From: Adiantum capillus-veneris
Lineage: Eukaryota > Streptophyta > Polypodiopsida > Polypodiales > Pteridaceae
Reading direction: 5' to 3'
Length of the DNA stretch: 64,000 nucleotides
Assembly: GCA_014529385.2 (NCBI GenBank)
Contig: CM043947.1
Span: 126,020,891 to 126,084,890, forward strand
The notes beneath the pieces are model-generated. The model worked only from the letters and a program-made list of their open reading frames with translations. It was not told the DNA's origin and did no database searches. A program made the position numbers and the translations under genes. This document shows, one piece after another, positions 12,256 to 24,420 of the stretch. The first letter of the stretch is position 1. Every line of letters starts with the position of its first letter.

Positions 12256-12770
12256 ATAGCTAGTTGTTTAGGGGTTGTTGAAAAGAAACCTATTGCTTGT
12301 CAATATCTTGGATGACATATATGCCAAATGTGGCATACACTTGACATCACAAGAAAGTGTTTGAGGAGGTTTGCCTCTGGGATGCAATCTCTTGACAAAC
12401 TTACTATAGGATATGCTTAGAAATGGTATGTCCTAGAAGCTATGGGCTGCTTCCAATGGATGCAAAGCGAGTGGTGGCATTAGGCGATATGTTGATACAT
12501 GCATATGATATAGTTTGTTAGGGGCTGCTCAAAAGAAACCTATCGCTTGGAAATTCCTTGAATGACTTGCAAGCCAAATGTGGTGTACATCAAAAAGCCC
12601 AAAAAGTTCTTGAGGAGATTATTCTCTAGGATTCCATCTTTTTAACACATATAAATTATAGGATATTCCCAACAAGGGTACATCTAGGAATATTTCAATG
12701 ATTAAGGAATGTTGGTCCAATTCTCTTAGCTTTGGCAAATACTATGGTCTATATTGAGGCCAGCTCAGGC
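12256..12770 (+). pseudogene. Decayed PPR-like repeat fragments
   Basis: Two similar stretches (about 12258-12430 and 12510-12690) share gaaacctat(t/c)gcttg and gccaaatgtgg. Pieced across frames they give DIYAKCG and KVFEEV, then KCG and KVLEEI. These resemble plant pentatricopeptide repeats (NALVDMYAKCG...KVFDEMP). PPR proteins bind organellar RNA. Stops and frame changes rule out function. The repeat to repeat distance is larger than a normal PPR-DYW triplet, so this is only a relic. Confidence 0.4.
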
Positions 12771-12888
12771 CAGCACACTCTTTTGTATTCTTGTATATCA
12801 ATCCATTGATGCTTCTATGTAGTGGAGTTGGGATATTCACAAATAGGGAAAACTTTCTAGTGATTTTAAACTTGCCCTACCATCACGT

Positions 12889-14637
12889 TGTCGGGGGATT
12901 TGTATTCGAAAGGTGAGCCGAGAAGGCACCAGGCCCCTGGTTGTGAGAGGTACGGGGAAAAGAGTTGCAACAGATGCAAATATTGAAGACAGAGCTTAAA
13001 ACAGACATATTGAAACTTGATAACTCAAATCGAATATTGAACATTACCCCTGTTTTAATCAAATATTAATGGAGGAGTTTATGCTCCTTACAAGGATTAT
13101 CCTGCTTTAATCCCAGTGCTAATCAAGAAAATCAATTCTGAACTACCTTGAACTGCTTCATTTCCTTTTGCTTCTTCCCGCTATGGCTTTAGGAGCTTCG
13201 ACTTCCAATAGCCGTCGGATTTGGCTTAAGATTTATGGATTGATTTTGGGTTAAGGGGATTGAGGATTTGGTTTAGAGCTTAGGTTGACGGCTAATGAGT
13301 TTGAGAATAGGATTTCTCAATGATATCGGGAGGAAATTTTGCTTGAAGAGCTTATGGTTATCAAGGTTAATGATGAATTAATGAGATTGGAGCTTTGGCT
13401 TAGAGCTCGTGATAATCCGGGCTTAGGCTTGGCTAATGGAGCTTATGAAAGCTTAGCTTAGAATTTTGATAATCCGGGCTTAGGCTTGGCTAATGAGAGT
13501 GAGTGGATTTGGTTAGAGATTAGAGATTAGGCTTGCTCAATGAGATCGAGATGCTTAGCTTAGAGATCTTTGGATTAGGATGGCTTAAGGCGATTGATAT
13601 TAGACTCGGCTTAACGAATCCGAGCTTAAGCTTGATCTAAGAGAGATTAAAGTGCTTAGGCTTTCTTCCCCGAAGAGAGGCTCCATGAGAAGAGGAGATA
13701 ATTTCCAAAAAAATGAGAGAGCTCTTGAGAGCCGCATCTTTTCCTTTTTATAAGATGCATGAGCCTAGTTTCCTGCTAAAAGGGGCCTACCCATTAGCGA
13801 TGTCACTAATGGGTACCCCACGATGATGTGGCAAGCGGGTTCCGGAGTAGCACAAAAACCAGCGTGGCTGGTGTCAAAAAGCTTCGCAATGGCCTTCTGA
13901 GTGTTTCCCGCTTCGTTGGTGTCCTCGTCAGAGCAGCCGTTTGGCCGGCACGAGCAACGCAAACTTCCTCCTCGTCTGCTGCAGCCTTCCACTCACTCTC
14001 ATTAGCCAAAGGCCTAAGCCACTCACTCTCATTAGCCGAGCCTAACTCAAATTATAAAAAATGCTTCCGCATCAGCCCACATTTGGCATACATATCGGGC
14101 ACCGCACTGCATTAATCCTAGATGAATTTGACTGATCAAGGCAACCAGGGCGGTTCGGAACCGGCCTCGACGATACTTAAACTGGCCATATCTTGCCAAC
14201 CGAAACCCCGATTGATGAACTGAAAAGAACGACATGCTCCTGGAAATGAGCACTTTGGACCCATGCATTCCTCTCATCTTTGACCTTTTATCAGCAGGTA
14301 CTCAATCGAGTATGGATCTGCTACTGACTCAACATAAAACTGTCATAACTTCTTATTCGTAGCTCCGATTGACGAGCAGTAAAGACAGGCACGTAGAGCC
14401 CTTCAAGTACTTCAACTTTGATTAATAAAATCCCAGCTATGACCACTTCAAGCATACTCACTGTTTATCATTACAGAGACATCTTTTGGCCCTTAGAGCC
14501 GCATCTGGCACACTTTCAGCTTAAAATTGGCTTGTTAGCAAGCCCTTATAACTGCTGATTAATCATGTAGGATTCAAATACTCTTGATTGGCATTCCTTT
14601 GCTCATTTTATTGTCATGGGAGTGGAGTGGCACGACA
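12889..14637 (-). repeat. 3' LTR of element A
   Basis: It starts tgtcgggggatttg on the plus strand and ends ggcacgaca. The opening and most of the length recur at 22719-24092. The inner border carries a polypurine tract (agagggggtgga on the minus strand) at 14638-14650, marking it as the 3' LTR of a minus-strand element. It holds about 350 bp (roughly 13950-14306) that is missing from the other LTR. Frames inside the LTR are not genes. Confidence 0.75.
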
Positions 14638-16065
14638 TCCACCCCCTCTGAACCTGCACAGCCTCCGGTTTGTGCCAACCGGTCTTCAAGCTGCATCTAT
14701 TATAAACACCTTAAGCTACTTGTCATCAAGCTCACGTAGTTGGTAAAGACATGTAAAACAAAAGAAGGTTTAAATCATAACATCAATAGTCTAGCTCAGT
14801 TATCTGGTAGTTGTCCCATCAGAAATCTTTGAACCGTAGTGGCCGTATCTCCAAAGCATTCAATTATGAAAAAGTTGTTTAGTGAACCCCGCTAGACTCA
14901 AGTGCTCCAGTTAATTATGCACACGGCTTAATCATCAGCTCGCTTTAGGAAACCCTGTCAAGCTCACGTATGACTTACTTTATTGGCACACGGAATGGTC
15001 ATCAAGTCCTTTACTTCAAGTTCTGGTAGACGAACCATCTCAAAAGATGTGAAGATACTATTACAGTTGTCCGAAGATGTCAACTGGAAGCTAGCCATGT
15101 AATCTTATTGAACCAAAAACACTCTTGTCTTAGCATACGTCCAAAAACAAATCTTTTGCCAAGTAACCTGTGTTACAAGAAAATAAATGATATCTTTGAA
15201 TCTGCAAGTTGCTCTTCAATAGCTCCCAGGATCAAATGGGATAATAAGAAATTGTCCCAATAGTGGAGCAGCATAATATCCACATAAGCATACATATCCT
15301 GTATCGATCAACTTCAAGATGTTCTGCTCCAAGTATGCTATTCCTAGATCTACCAGAAAGAAACCACAATATATACTCAAAAATACCCATCCATAGTGAA
15401 CCTGTTTTTGAAGATCTGTCGAATCACTTGGATCAAATACCATTAAGATCACATAGCATTGATGGCCTCCGCAATATACTAGAGCATCACCTATTCAGCA
15501 TAGTGCAGTAGCCACATCTTATAAACTTTTGGTAACTTAAGGTCGCTACCAGCAAAAATTAAAGAATTCTGACTCCCTTTTACTGGTAGCCAGGACATCA
15601 TTGACATAAGAATTACTAGGAATAGTATCCAAATCCAGCCACATTTGGTACATTGTCCAAATAAATGAAAAGCCCTGTGCACTTTATGCAGTATCAAGGA
15701 TGATTTAGCATCATCACCCCCTCTAGCTTCATAGCCATTACGAAAAATCTTAGGACTTTCTGGACAGGTATCATCAGAGAGATTTTTACCTAGATTTTGA
15801 GGTTGATAATGAATAATAGCTTTATCTTGAAGTTTTGAGGTTGATAATAAATAATATCTTTATCTTGAATATCTTCATTCATAATAGCTTTTGAGGTTGA
15901 TAATGAATAATAGCTTTATCTTGAAGATCTTCATTCATAACATCCTTGGGAAAATCACTCTTGGAAGTCTCAACATTCATCAAAGCTATAGGATTTGGCT
16001 CCTCTTACAACCCGTATATAAGCATAGATGTAAAATCCATGTCAATATCCTGTTCACAATCAGCA
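14638..16065 (-). other. Internal region of element A, 3' part; no pol recognised
   Basis: It runs from the polypurine tract of element A to the nested copia element. No reverse transcriptase, integrase or protease motif is visible on the minus strand. A repeated block (gaggttgataatgaataatagctttatcttgaa) occurs three times near 15.80-15.93 kb. Short frames such as 15216-15452 resemble nothing I know. Confidence 0.5.
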
Positions 16066-16205
16066 TGATGTAGAGAGAAAGAGAGAGAGACAAGACAAGA
16101 GACACACCATATACGCTACCAAAGACTAATTCATATTGAGGACAAGATACAAATATATAGGTGAGACCAATTTCAGTAGAGTGAGCCATATATAGCTCCA
16201 ACATC
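16066..16205 (-). repeat. 3' LTR of Ty1/copia element
   Basis: About 140 bp from gatgtagagagaaag to atagctccaaca, nearly identical to 21379-21521. The inner border has gagtgggga (minus strand) as polypurine tract. A cagca pentamer sits just outside (16061-16065) and also at the outer edge of the other LTR, so it may be the target duplication, although the edge bases are ambiguous. Confidence 0.75.
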
Positions 16206-16423
16206 CCCACTCAAACAAAGGTCTCTAGATTTGGATGAAAAAACCCTTGGGGAGTTCAAGGGAAAAACCCAAGCCCCTATACAATGTGACTATGAACCAG
16301 CATCTATGTACAAATATTCAAGTGACTTAGATATCACAAGGTGCAAATGTGGAGTGTGCATAGTGCATGGTACCTAAAAGATTACAATGTCATATGTACA
16401 AATCTATTACAATAGCAAAGAAG

Positions 16424-19400
16424 CTAATCTAGAAAGAGTGAGGCCAAAGCAACTCCAAGCTCCAAGCGCAAGAGGATGAAACGTGACTCATTGAGGCCTT
16501 TGGTCAAAATGTCTGCATTCATCTGGTCACTTGGACAGTGTTCAACCATAATGGTTCCTTTGCATACTTCATACCTGACATAATGATGATGGACAGCAAT
16601 GTGCTTTGACTTATTATGTTGAACATAGTCTTTTGCAAGACTAATAGAACTTTGGTTGTCACACCGCAAGGGTGTGCTAGAAAGAGGAGAGTGACCAATA
16701 TCAACCAGCATTTGTCGAAGCCAAATCAACTCACGAGCTGCAAGTGATGCCGCAACATATTCTGACTCAGTCGTAGAAACTGCAACACAACGTTGTTTCT
16801 TGTTGGTCCAAGAAACAAGACAACCATTTATAAAGAAGCAATTTCCACTAGTAGATCGCATAGATAAATGTGAGCTTGCCCAGTCTGCATCTGTGTAACC
16901 CAAAAGAGAAAGAGATTTCATAGAATCCGATGTGAGTTGTCGTCGATAGACTAAACCAAAATCTGTAGTGCCTTTCAAGTATTTCAATACATGCTTTGCA
17001 GTAGACCAATGATTAAGAGAAGGACATGCAAGATGTTGTCCAAGATAATTAGCAGCAAACAGAATATCAGGATGAGTGTTCATGCCAACAAAGTGAAGAC
17101 ATCCAATCAAGTTAGCATAAGGGTGATTTGTGACAAGTTGACTGCCATTGTCAGAAGTATTCTTCATAGAGCTTGCAAGACAAGGTGTGTTGGTTGAATG
17201 TGCAGATTCCATATCAAATTTTTGAATAGTTTCTGCAATAAACTTTGATTGTCGAAGGAATAAAATACCTTTTGTATGGTTCCGTTGGATTTGAATTCCA
17301 AGACAAGAGTGAATCTCTCCAAGATCCACCATATCGAATGCAGAAGACAATAAATTTTTCACTTGCTGAAGAAATCCCAAATCATTGGAAACAAGGATGG
17401 TATCATCCACATAAAGAGCAAGAATCACAAAACTGCTACCTTGGCGTTTTATGTATAATTTGGGTTCTGACGAGCAAGAGATGAATCCTTTAGAGGTGAG
17501 AAAAAGATCAAATTTTGTATACCACGCTCGCAAAGCTTGTTTGAGACCATATAGTGCGTTATGGAGTTGAGCAACAAGGTCTTCTTTACCTGGAATAACA
17601 AACCCTTCTGGTTGTTCCATATAAATTTCCTCTTCCAAGTCACCATTAAGAAAAGCAGTTCGCACATCCATTTGATGAGCTTCTAAATCAAATTGAACAA
17701 CAAATGCCAATAAAACTCGAACACTTGTAATGTGAACAACTGGTGAAAAAGTCTCTTGATAATCAACACCAGCTACTTGGGAGTAACCTTTTGCAACTAA
17801 ACGTTCCTTGAACTTGTCAAAAGATCCATCTGCTTTTACTTTTGTCTTATACACCCACTTACATTTAATAGCTGTACGACAAGGAGGTAATTCAATTAGT
17901 ATCCATGTACCTTTAGAGATAAGAGAATCGTACTCTGCTTCCATAGCCTCTTTCCATTGATCCTTTTGTGGTGAAGAGATAGCTTCATCATAAGTAACGG
18001 GATCTTCAGAAGTAGAAAAAGCATTATCAGCAATATCGTCATCATAAACATGACATGAGCCATATTCAAAATCAATAGGCAGATCAACAAAAATATCAAT
18101 ATCATCATTGGCAACATTTGGAATGGATGGTTGTGAAGAGGAAAGTTGCTCTATAGGAAGAGTTTCATCTTCTGAAAGAAATGGAAAAGCCTGAAGCAAT
18201 GATTTAGTATCATCAAAATCATCCATGGACCATGAGCCTCCCATAAGCTGTTCGTTAAAAGTAGCATCACATTCACAATTACTTTCTTGGAGGAAGGGTC
18301 ATAGAATTTGTATCCTTTGGAAGTGTCGGAATATCCAATAAAAATAACTTTAAGACCAGAAGAATCAAGATTTGTTCATGTTTCTTTGGGAACATGAATA
18401 TAAGCAATACATCCAAAGGTTCGAAAATGAGATACAGAGGGAATGTCACCTGTCCATGCTGTGATGGGTATCTTACCAGAGGGTGCAGTAGTAGGAAGAT
18501 GATTCTGAATAAATGCTGTTGTCAAAGTAGCTTCAGCCCAGAAAACACGAGATAAGCCAGAATGAATCAGCATACATCTTACAGCATTGAGAATAGTGTG
18601 ATTCTTTCGTTCAGCAACACCGTTTTGTTGAGGCGAATATGGAATAGTGTGTTCATGATGAATTCCACTGTCAGCACAGTAACTCAAAAAATCTCGAGAA
18701 ACATATTCGCCTCCATTGTGACTACGAAGCTTCTTAAGGCGACGACCAGTTTGAAGTTCAACAACCTTGTGGAATTGTTTGAAAACAGATAAGGCTTCAG
18801 ATTTTTGTCTAAGTAGAAATACAGTCGTATACCTTGAGAAATCATCAATGAAAGTAATGGAGTAGCGATATTGTGATCTCGAAGAAGGTAGAGGTCCACA
18901 TATATCAGTATGAACAAGATCCAATATGTCATGAGAATGAGTTGTATTTGAAAGAGGAAAGGGTTTACGATTGTGTTTCCCAAGAGCACAAAATTCACAA
19001 ATTTCCATATGGGGATGGGCTTTAAGATTCATGCCATGAACAAGATCACGACGTTGAAGATCAAGGAGTTTTGAGAAATCAGCATGAACAAAACGGTGAT
19101 GCCATACTCTGCAATCATGATCACCTGGAGCAGTGACAATATTTGGTACAACATCGTTGAGAGAGAGTTCAAACAAATTATTGTTTTGAGGAGCAGTGGC
19201 TATAGTCTGTCCATCTTTCTCAATTCGGCATTTGGTATGATCAAATCCAACAAACAGACCAAGATCAACAAGTCTAGCAACTGAAAGAAGATTACGTTGA
19301 AGATCTGGTACATGTAATACTCCTCGCAAAATTCGAGTGGAAGAAGGTAAGGTACCAAGATATAAGTCTCCAATACCCTTTACTTGACAAGTAGTATCAT

Positions 19401-19493
19401 CAGCAAGATAAACAACACGTTGAACTGGCAGTGGATGATAGTTATGGAGCCACTTAGACTGATATGTCATATTTCATGTAGCACCAGAATCGA
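16424..19493 (-). pseudogene. Ty1/copia pol: protease, integrase, RT, RNase H (decayed)
   Basis: In order on the minus strand: protease signature IVDSGAT (19.49 kb); integrase with HTDICGP, RSHNGGEY and NGVAERKNH (18.6-19.0 kb); RT with LYVDDTILVSND (17.4 kb); RNase H with YTDADWASS and STTESEYVA; and the C-terminal DILTKGL. The second catalytic Asp of integrase, normally RSDNGGEY, is His here. A TGA follows DSGAT (19474-19476), another follows VPKET (18376-18378, consistent with CGA to TGA), and a one-base frameshift lies near 18.25-18.28 kb. The copy cannot make a functional polyprotein unaided. Confidence 0.9.
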
Positions 19494-20610
19494 CAATAAA
19501 AAGTGATCCATCACTTACATGAAGTATTCTGTTTGGAGAAACTGAACATAGGACGCAGCTTGTTTCTGGTACAATGTTGTTTCGATGTTCAGTAGCATAT
19601 GCTCTATTCCGATTTGTGTCGAATCGACGCTTATAACACATATGAGTGGGATGATCAGATCGTCCACAATATTCACAAGAAGAAGAAGAAGAGTCTCCAG
19701 ATAAAAGTGGTTGTTTTGTGGTAATATTGTGTTCTTCATCATATTGACGTGCCCAACAATCATCTTCAGTATGGCCATTTCTGTTGCAGTAAGAACATTG
19801 CTTATCAGGAAATTTGAGACGAGAGAAAATATTACCGCGACGGCCACCTCTACGGTTTCCTCGTTGAAATGGACGCCTTCGAGCATAAAAAGCACGTTCC
19901 TTCTGTTGTGACTCAGTCTCCTCTTGTGAAATCGTAGTTGTATCGTGACCAGCATTCCGACGTTCTTGATGTTGAGAGTATTCAATTAAAGACATGCAAG
20001 CTTGGTCGAAATCAAGACCATCTTTATTAGAAAGAATAGTAACAATGTTATCATAAGAAGAGTCCTTCACCGTATCAAGGAGAAGTGTAATCAGTTGCTT
20101 TTGTGGAACAGGATCACCGGCAGCAGCAAGTTGATTAATAGTAGATTTGAAAGATTCAATATATCCCGTCATGGCAGTACCATCTTCATATTGTAACTTG
20201 TTAAGTAACCCTCTCAAATAAAGTATTTCTGTAACAGATTTCTTCTGAAAGTTTGCAATAAGGTACTTCCATACGTCGTGGGAAGTAGGCAGTTCATACA
20301 TATCAAGCAAAAGGGAATCAATAAGATCAGAAAGAATATACCGACGAGCTGCTTTATCACGTCGTTGCCAATCCGTATAGGCAACATTCCAATCTTCAAA
20401 TATAGGTCCTTCAGTGATAAGCACGTTATCATTATCGGTATCAACAGGCTGAGGCGGACAAACACGATTTCCAAGAACAACATCGGAGAGTTCATCGCCT
20501 TCAAGAATTAACAACATCTTTGCTTTCCAGCCTGGAAATCCTTGACCTTGGAAAGGAGGAACAGAACCCTGGCCATAAGGAAAGCCGTTGACGAGAATAC
20601 TCATAGCCAT
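19474..20610 (-). CDS. Ty1/copia gag
   Basis: Gag forms the virus-like particle that packages element RNA. I choose the internal Met at 20610 (MAMSILVNGFPYGQG) because the 92 upstream residues look like leader translation. The frame contains FPGWKAKMLLIL and a UBN2-type gag region, then two zinc knuckles (CSYCNRNGHTEDDCW and CEYCGRSDHPTHMCY), and runs into the protease site DSGAT before a TGA. In related elements gag and pol form one frame, so this TGA is probably a mutation. Confidence 0.8.
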   Translation of the reverse strand: MAMSILVNGFPYGQGSVPPFQGQGFPGWKAKMLLILEGDELSDVVLGNRVCPPQPVDTDNDNVLITEGPIFEDWNVAYTDWQRRDKAARRYILSDLIDSLLLDMYELPTSHDVWKYLIANFQKKSVTEILYLRGLLNKLQYEDGTAMTGYIESFKSTINQLAAAGDPVPQKQLITLLLDTVKDSSYDNIVTILSNKDGLDFDQACMSLIEYSQHQERRNAGHDTTTISQEETESQQKERAFYARRRPFQRGNRRGGRRGNIFSRLKFPDKQCSYCNRNGHTEDDCWARQYDEEHNITTKQPLLSGDSSSSSCEYCGRSDHPTHMCYKRRFDTNRNRAYATEHRNNIVPETSCVLCSVSPNRILHVSDGSLFIVDSGAT

Positions 20611-21378
20611 ATCTTGTTGCGAGAAGACGTATAAGATAAGATCGCAGAATTTGCACACCATATATGGTGAAGGCCGCAATTGAGAACGAGAGAGATATGA
20701 GTACTGCGTTCTGTCAACGATAAACGTAAGAAGCATGCTCAAGGAACGTCCAAAGATGTGAGAGACGTCACCCAAAAAAGGCAGGGTAAAGGAGACTTTA
20801 ATAATAAACGAGTCCTCAAAATAGAGTGGCGTGAGACGCAAGATTGACGGCCACAATACGAATAGCAAAAAGCTAAATCTTCTCAAAAAAAGTTAACGCC
20901 AAAATAAGAAAAATGATCGCGGACGCTTCACGAGGAAGTAGGATGAAGAAAGCTGCGTCAAGCTCAATTGCAGTAAAAACAACATAACTTTCTGCTGCGA
21001 ACTCCGATTGACGCAAACCTAGAACTCAAATCGAAGAGCTCAAGGAGACGAAAAAATTTTGGATGAAAAGTGCCATTGCGCTACGCTTCATCGCGCTTTT
21101 CTCGTTTCTCCAAATTTTGAGCAGAACAGCAAGAAAAATTGAGATGAAGTTCAGGGTGTCATCAACAAGAAAACGTAATCAACGATTACATTGATTAGAA
21201 ATAAACGCCACATGAAACACTAATCATATTCTTCTTAACACAAAACAACCACAGTTAACAAGAATCAACGCTCAAAAATAAAATTTGTAACAATTTTGAA
21301 TCTTACATGCGAATCGCATACACATACTGTTGTCACCATGAATTGAATCGGCGCGTGATCGTTACCGCTCTGATACCA
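20611..21378 (-). promoter_or_regulatory. Copia leader with tRNA-Met primer binding site
   Basis: Directly inside the 5' LTR, the minus strand reads TGGTATCAGAGC (21367-21378), complementary to the 3' end of initiator tRNA-Met, the usual primer of plant copia elements. About 750 bp of leader without a supported gene separates it from gag. Confidence 0.85.
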
Positions 21379-21521
21379 TGTTGAGATGTAGAGAGAAAGA
21401 GAGAGAGACGAGACAAGAGACACACCATATACGCTCCCAAAGACTGATTCATATTGAGGACAAGATACAAATATATAGGTGAGACCAAGTTCAGTAGAGT
21501 GAGCCATATATAGCTCCAGCA
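21379..21521 (-). repeat. 5' LTR of Ty1/copia element
   Basis: It runs from tgttgagatgtag to tagctccagca on the plus strand, near-identical to the copy at 16066-16205. With ends TGTTG...CAACA it is a very short LTR (about 143 bp). The high LTR similarity implies that this insertion is younger than element A, which surrounds it. Confidence 0.8.
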
Positions 21522-22226
21522 ATCTTCAATATCGACCTCTGCTTCCACATCTGCATTCGTGCTACTTAGAAAGCCATTATAACTTTGAAAAGGTTAATCA
21601 GGCACCCCTTCTGAAGGGGTACATGCATCACAAAGCTCTCCTATACCGCTATAACCTTCTCCTTCAGATTGGGCCAAAAAACCTTCAATTATGGAATCTT
21701 CTTCGATAATAGAATCAGCAAGCATATTGCTAGGAGCAACCATAGGTTCTTTGGCATCTCCAGGCTCATCCTGTGTTAGGTCCACAATCTCGGCCACTTC
21801 ATCAGCTATTGTATATATAATAGCTTTATTTATGCAATCATTTGTAGTAAATCTGCTGCCTTGCTCAGCTATAGTGCCGATAGATCAATTAGAAGCCTAT
21901 AGTGGCTCATCTTCTTGATAGATTTTTTGAGAGTATCCCATGCCAAGGTCAATAGCTTGAAAAAATTTTCTTGTACAGTCTAGCTCTTCACTAGAACCAT
22001 TATTCCATACGATCAATTTTTGAAAAAAAATCATATATTTGTGTTTCAACAGTAACTTCATTACGTACCTTTGCTCGGTTGCTCAAAATATGGTCGAAGT
22101 TGAATCTGCTTCTTCCAAAGATGTATTTGGCTTGGCTTTACTTCTTGCAGAAATATGATCCCAAAATTGATCATAATTAAGGAACTGCATATGATCCCCT
22201 TCTTCTTTATAGAAAACAATCTGGCT
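21522..22226 (-). other. Internal region of element A between gag ORF and copia insertion
   Basis: The minus strand has short frames (for example 21594-21797, acidic, EIVDLTQDEPGD) that could be a continuation of the gag-type protein after stops. No zinc knuckle or protease is recognised. Confidence 0.4.
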
Positions 22227-22673
22227 TCATTCAGTAATCTCCTTCATTGTTAACTTGATAACTTTTGAGCTTTCATGATGAATAAACCCTTCTGCAAAAT
22301 AGTTCCACTGTGTGGGGTATGTCTGTGCCAGTTCTCGGACCTTATCTTTAAACTCAGAGGTTACCACTTCCTCAAAGGTCGAAATCATCCGATCTTCTGG
22401 AATTCCTCGGCTCTTCCTCTCCACCTTATAACATGCAAGGAGTCCATCTGGATCATGTCCTTGAAGAATTCCATACTGTTCATGTACGGAATCAAGTGCC
22501 ATCTCCACTGCATCATCAATCTGCTCTTTCATGTTCATAGCTTTTACTTCTTGCAAACATCTCTGAACAAAGCCCACCATTTTTGGCAGATCTATAGCCG
22601 CCGCTAGATTTTTATCAAATATATTGAAATTGTAGTCTTCAATAAACTGCATCAACTCTTCTGGAATCTCCAT
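22227..22673 (-). CDS. Element A gag-related ORF
   Basis: The first ATG is at 22673 (MEIPEELMQFIEDYNF), 46 bp inside the 5' LTR. The segment ISTFEEVVTSEFKDKVREL aligns with IQSFELVVASEIREHVRAI in the gag of element B, so this is a gag-type protein, presumably a structural particle protein. It ends at a TGA (22227-22229) that may replace a Trp codon, because coding-like sequence continues after it. No enzyme domain was found anywhere in element A, so any mobility would need proteins from another element. The homology is my reading by eye. Confidence 0.55.
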   Translation of the reverse strand: MEIPEELMQFIEDYNFNIFDKNLAAAIDLPKMVGFVQRCLQEVKAMNMKEQIDDAVEMALDSVHEQYGILQGHDPDGLLACYKVERKSRGIPEDRMISTFEEVVTSEFKDKVRELAQTYPTQWNYFAEGFIHHESSKVIKLTMKEITE

Positions 22674-22689
22674 TTTTACCTCCCACCCC

Positions 22690-22718
22690 GGCTCGTTTCG
22701 TGTCGGGTTCACCAAGAA
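22690..22718 (-). promoter_or_regulatory. Primer-binding-like site of element A
   Basis: Next to the 5' LTR the minus strand reads TTGGTGAACCCGACACGAAA. Element B has TTGGTGAAACCGACGCGAAA at the same place (57620-57641). Starting with TGG, it fits a tRNA 3' end; I do not assign the tRNA. Confidence 0.6.
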
Positions 22719-24092
22719 TGTCGGGGGATTTGTATTCGAAAGGTGAGCTGAGAAGGCACGGGGCCCCTGGCTTTGAAAGGTGCGGGGAAAAGAGTTACAT
22801 CAGACGCAAATAATGAAGAGAGAGCTTAAAACAGACATATTCAAACTTGATAATTCAAATTGAATATTGAACAGCACCCCTGTTTTAATCAAATATTAAT
22901 GGAGGAGTTTATGCTCCTTACATGGATTATCCTACTTTAATCCCAATGCTAATCAAGAAAATCAATTCTAAACTACCTTGAACTGCTTCATTTCGTTCTG
23001 CTTCTTCCCGCTGTGGCTTTAGGAGCTTCGACTTCCAATAGCCATCTGACTTGGCTTAAGATTTATGGCTTAATTTTGTGTTAAGGGGATTAAGGATTTG
23101 GTTTAGAGCTAGGTTGACGGCTAATGAGTTTGAGAATAGGATTGCTCAATGATATTGGGAGGAAATTTTTCTTGGAGATCTTATGGTTATCAAGGTTGAT
23201 GATGAATTAATGAGATTGGAGCTTTGGCTTAGAGCTCATTGGCTAATGGAGCTTATGAAAGCTTAGCTTAGAGTTTTGATAATCCGGGCTTAGGCTCGGC
23301 TAATGAGAGCAAGAGGCTTTGGTTAGATATTAGAGATTAGGCTTGCTCAATGAGATCGAGATGCTTAGCTTAGAGATCTTTGGATTAGGATGGCTTAAGG
23401 CGATTGATATTAGGCTCGACTTAAGGACTCCGAGCTTAAGCTTGATCTAAGAGAGATTAAAGAGCTTAGGCTTTCTTCCCCAAAGAGAGGCTCCATGAGA
23501 AGAGGAGATAATTTCCAAAAAAATGAGAGAGCTCTTGAGAGCCGCATCTTTTCCTTTTATAAGTTGCATGAGCCTAGTTTCTTGCTAAAAGGGGCCTACC
23601 CATTAGCAATGTCGCTAATGGGTACCCCCCGATGACGTGGCAAGCTTGTTCCGGAGTAGCACAAAAGCCAGCGTGGCTGGTGCCGAAAATCTTTGCAATG
23701 TCCTTCTGAGTGTTTCCCGCTTCTTCGGTGTCCTCATCAGAGCAGCCGTTTGGCCGGCGCGAGGGTACGGATCTACTACTGACTCAACATAAAACTATCA
23801 TAACTTCTTATCCATAGCTCCGATTGACGAGCCATAAAGATAGGCACATAGAGCCTTTAAAGCACTTCAGCTTTGATTAATAAAATCCCATCTATGACCA
23901 CTTCAAGCATACTCAGTGTTTAGCATTACTAAGACATCTTTTGGCCCTTATAGCCACATCTGGCACACTTTCAGCTTAAAATTGGATTGTTAGCAAGCCC
24001 TTATAACTGCTGATTAATCATGTAGGATTCAAATACTCTTGATTGACATTCCTTTTCTCATTTTCTTGTCATGGGAGCAAATCGGCATGAGA
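22719..24092 (-). repeat. 5' LTR of element A
   Basis: Matches 12889-14637 from tgtcgggggatttg onwards with many substitutions and lacks about 350 bp present in that copy (junction near 23765). The outer end is degenerate (catgggagcaaatcggcatga against catgggagtggagtggcacg). The divergence indicates an old insertion. Confidence 0.7.
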
Positions 24093-24420
24093 GCGTATCA
24101 TCCTTTCTTGGATTGTTCTGATTTCAAGGTAAACTCACCTCGGTCTGGGGTAAGTATCATACTATGTAGTAATGCTCTCGTTAATATGTATGCGAAGTGT
24201 GGTGCTTTGCATCAAGGAAAAGTGTCCCAGAGAATCTCCCTTGTCCTAGCATTCTCTTGTAATGCTCAAAAAACAAGGATACTCAAGCTAGGCAAGGCTG
24301 ACAAGCTCTTAAGTATTTTGAACAAATGAGCGTTGAAGACATTCTTGTAATTGAGATGGTCTATGCTTGTATCCTTAGACCCTATGTTCTGATCATTGAC
24401 ATCACATCCAAGAAGGAATT
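24093..24420 (+). pseudogene. Decayed PPR-like fragment
   Basis: The frame from 24039 contains SNALVNMYAKCGAL, a clear match to the plant PPR consensus. A neighbouring frame gives FEQMSVEDI, like the FxxM segment of the next repeat. There is no open frame across it. Together with the relics at 12.3-12.8 kb, on the same strand, it may be the other half of one old PPR gene split by element A. Confidence 0.5.

Noticed and set aside
13765-14277. Frames of 67-95 codons on both strands
   Set aside because: They lie inside the LTR of element A and overlap each other in several frames.
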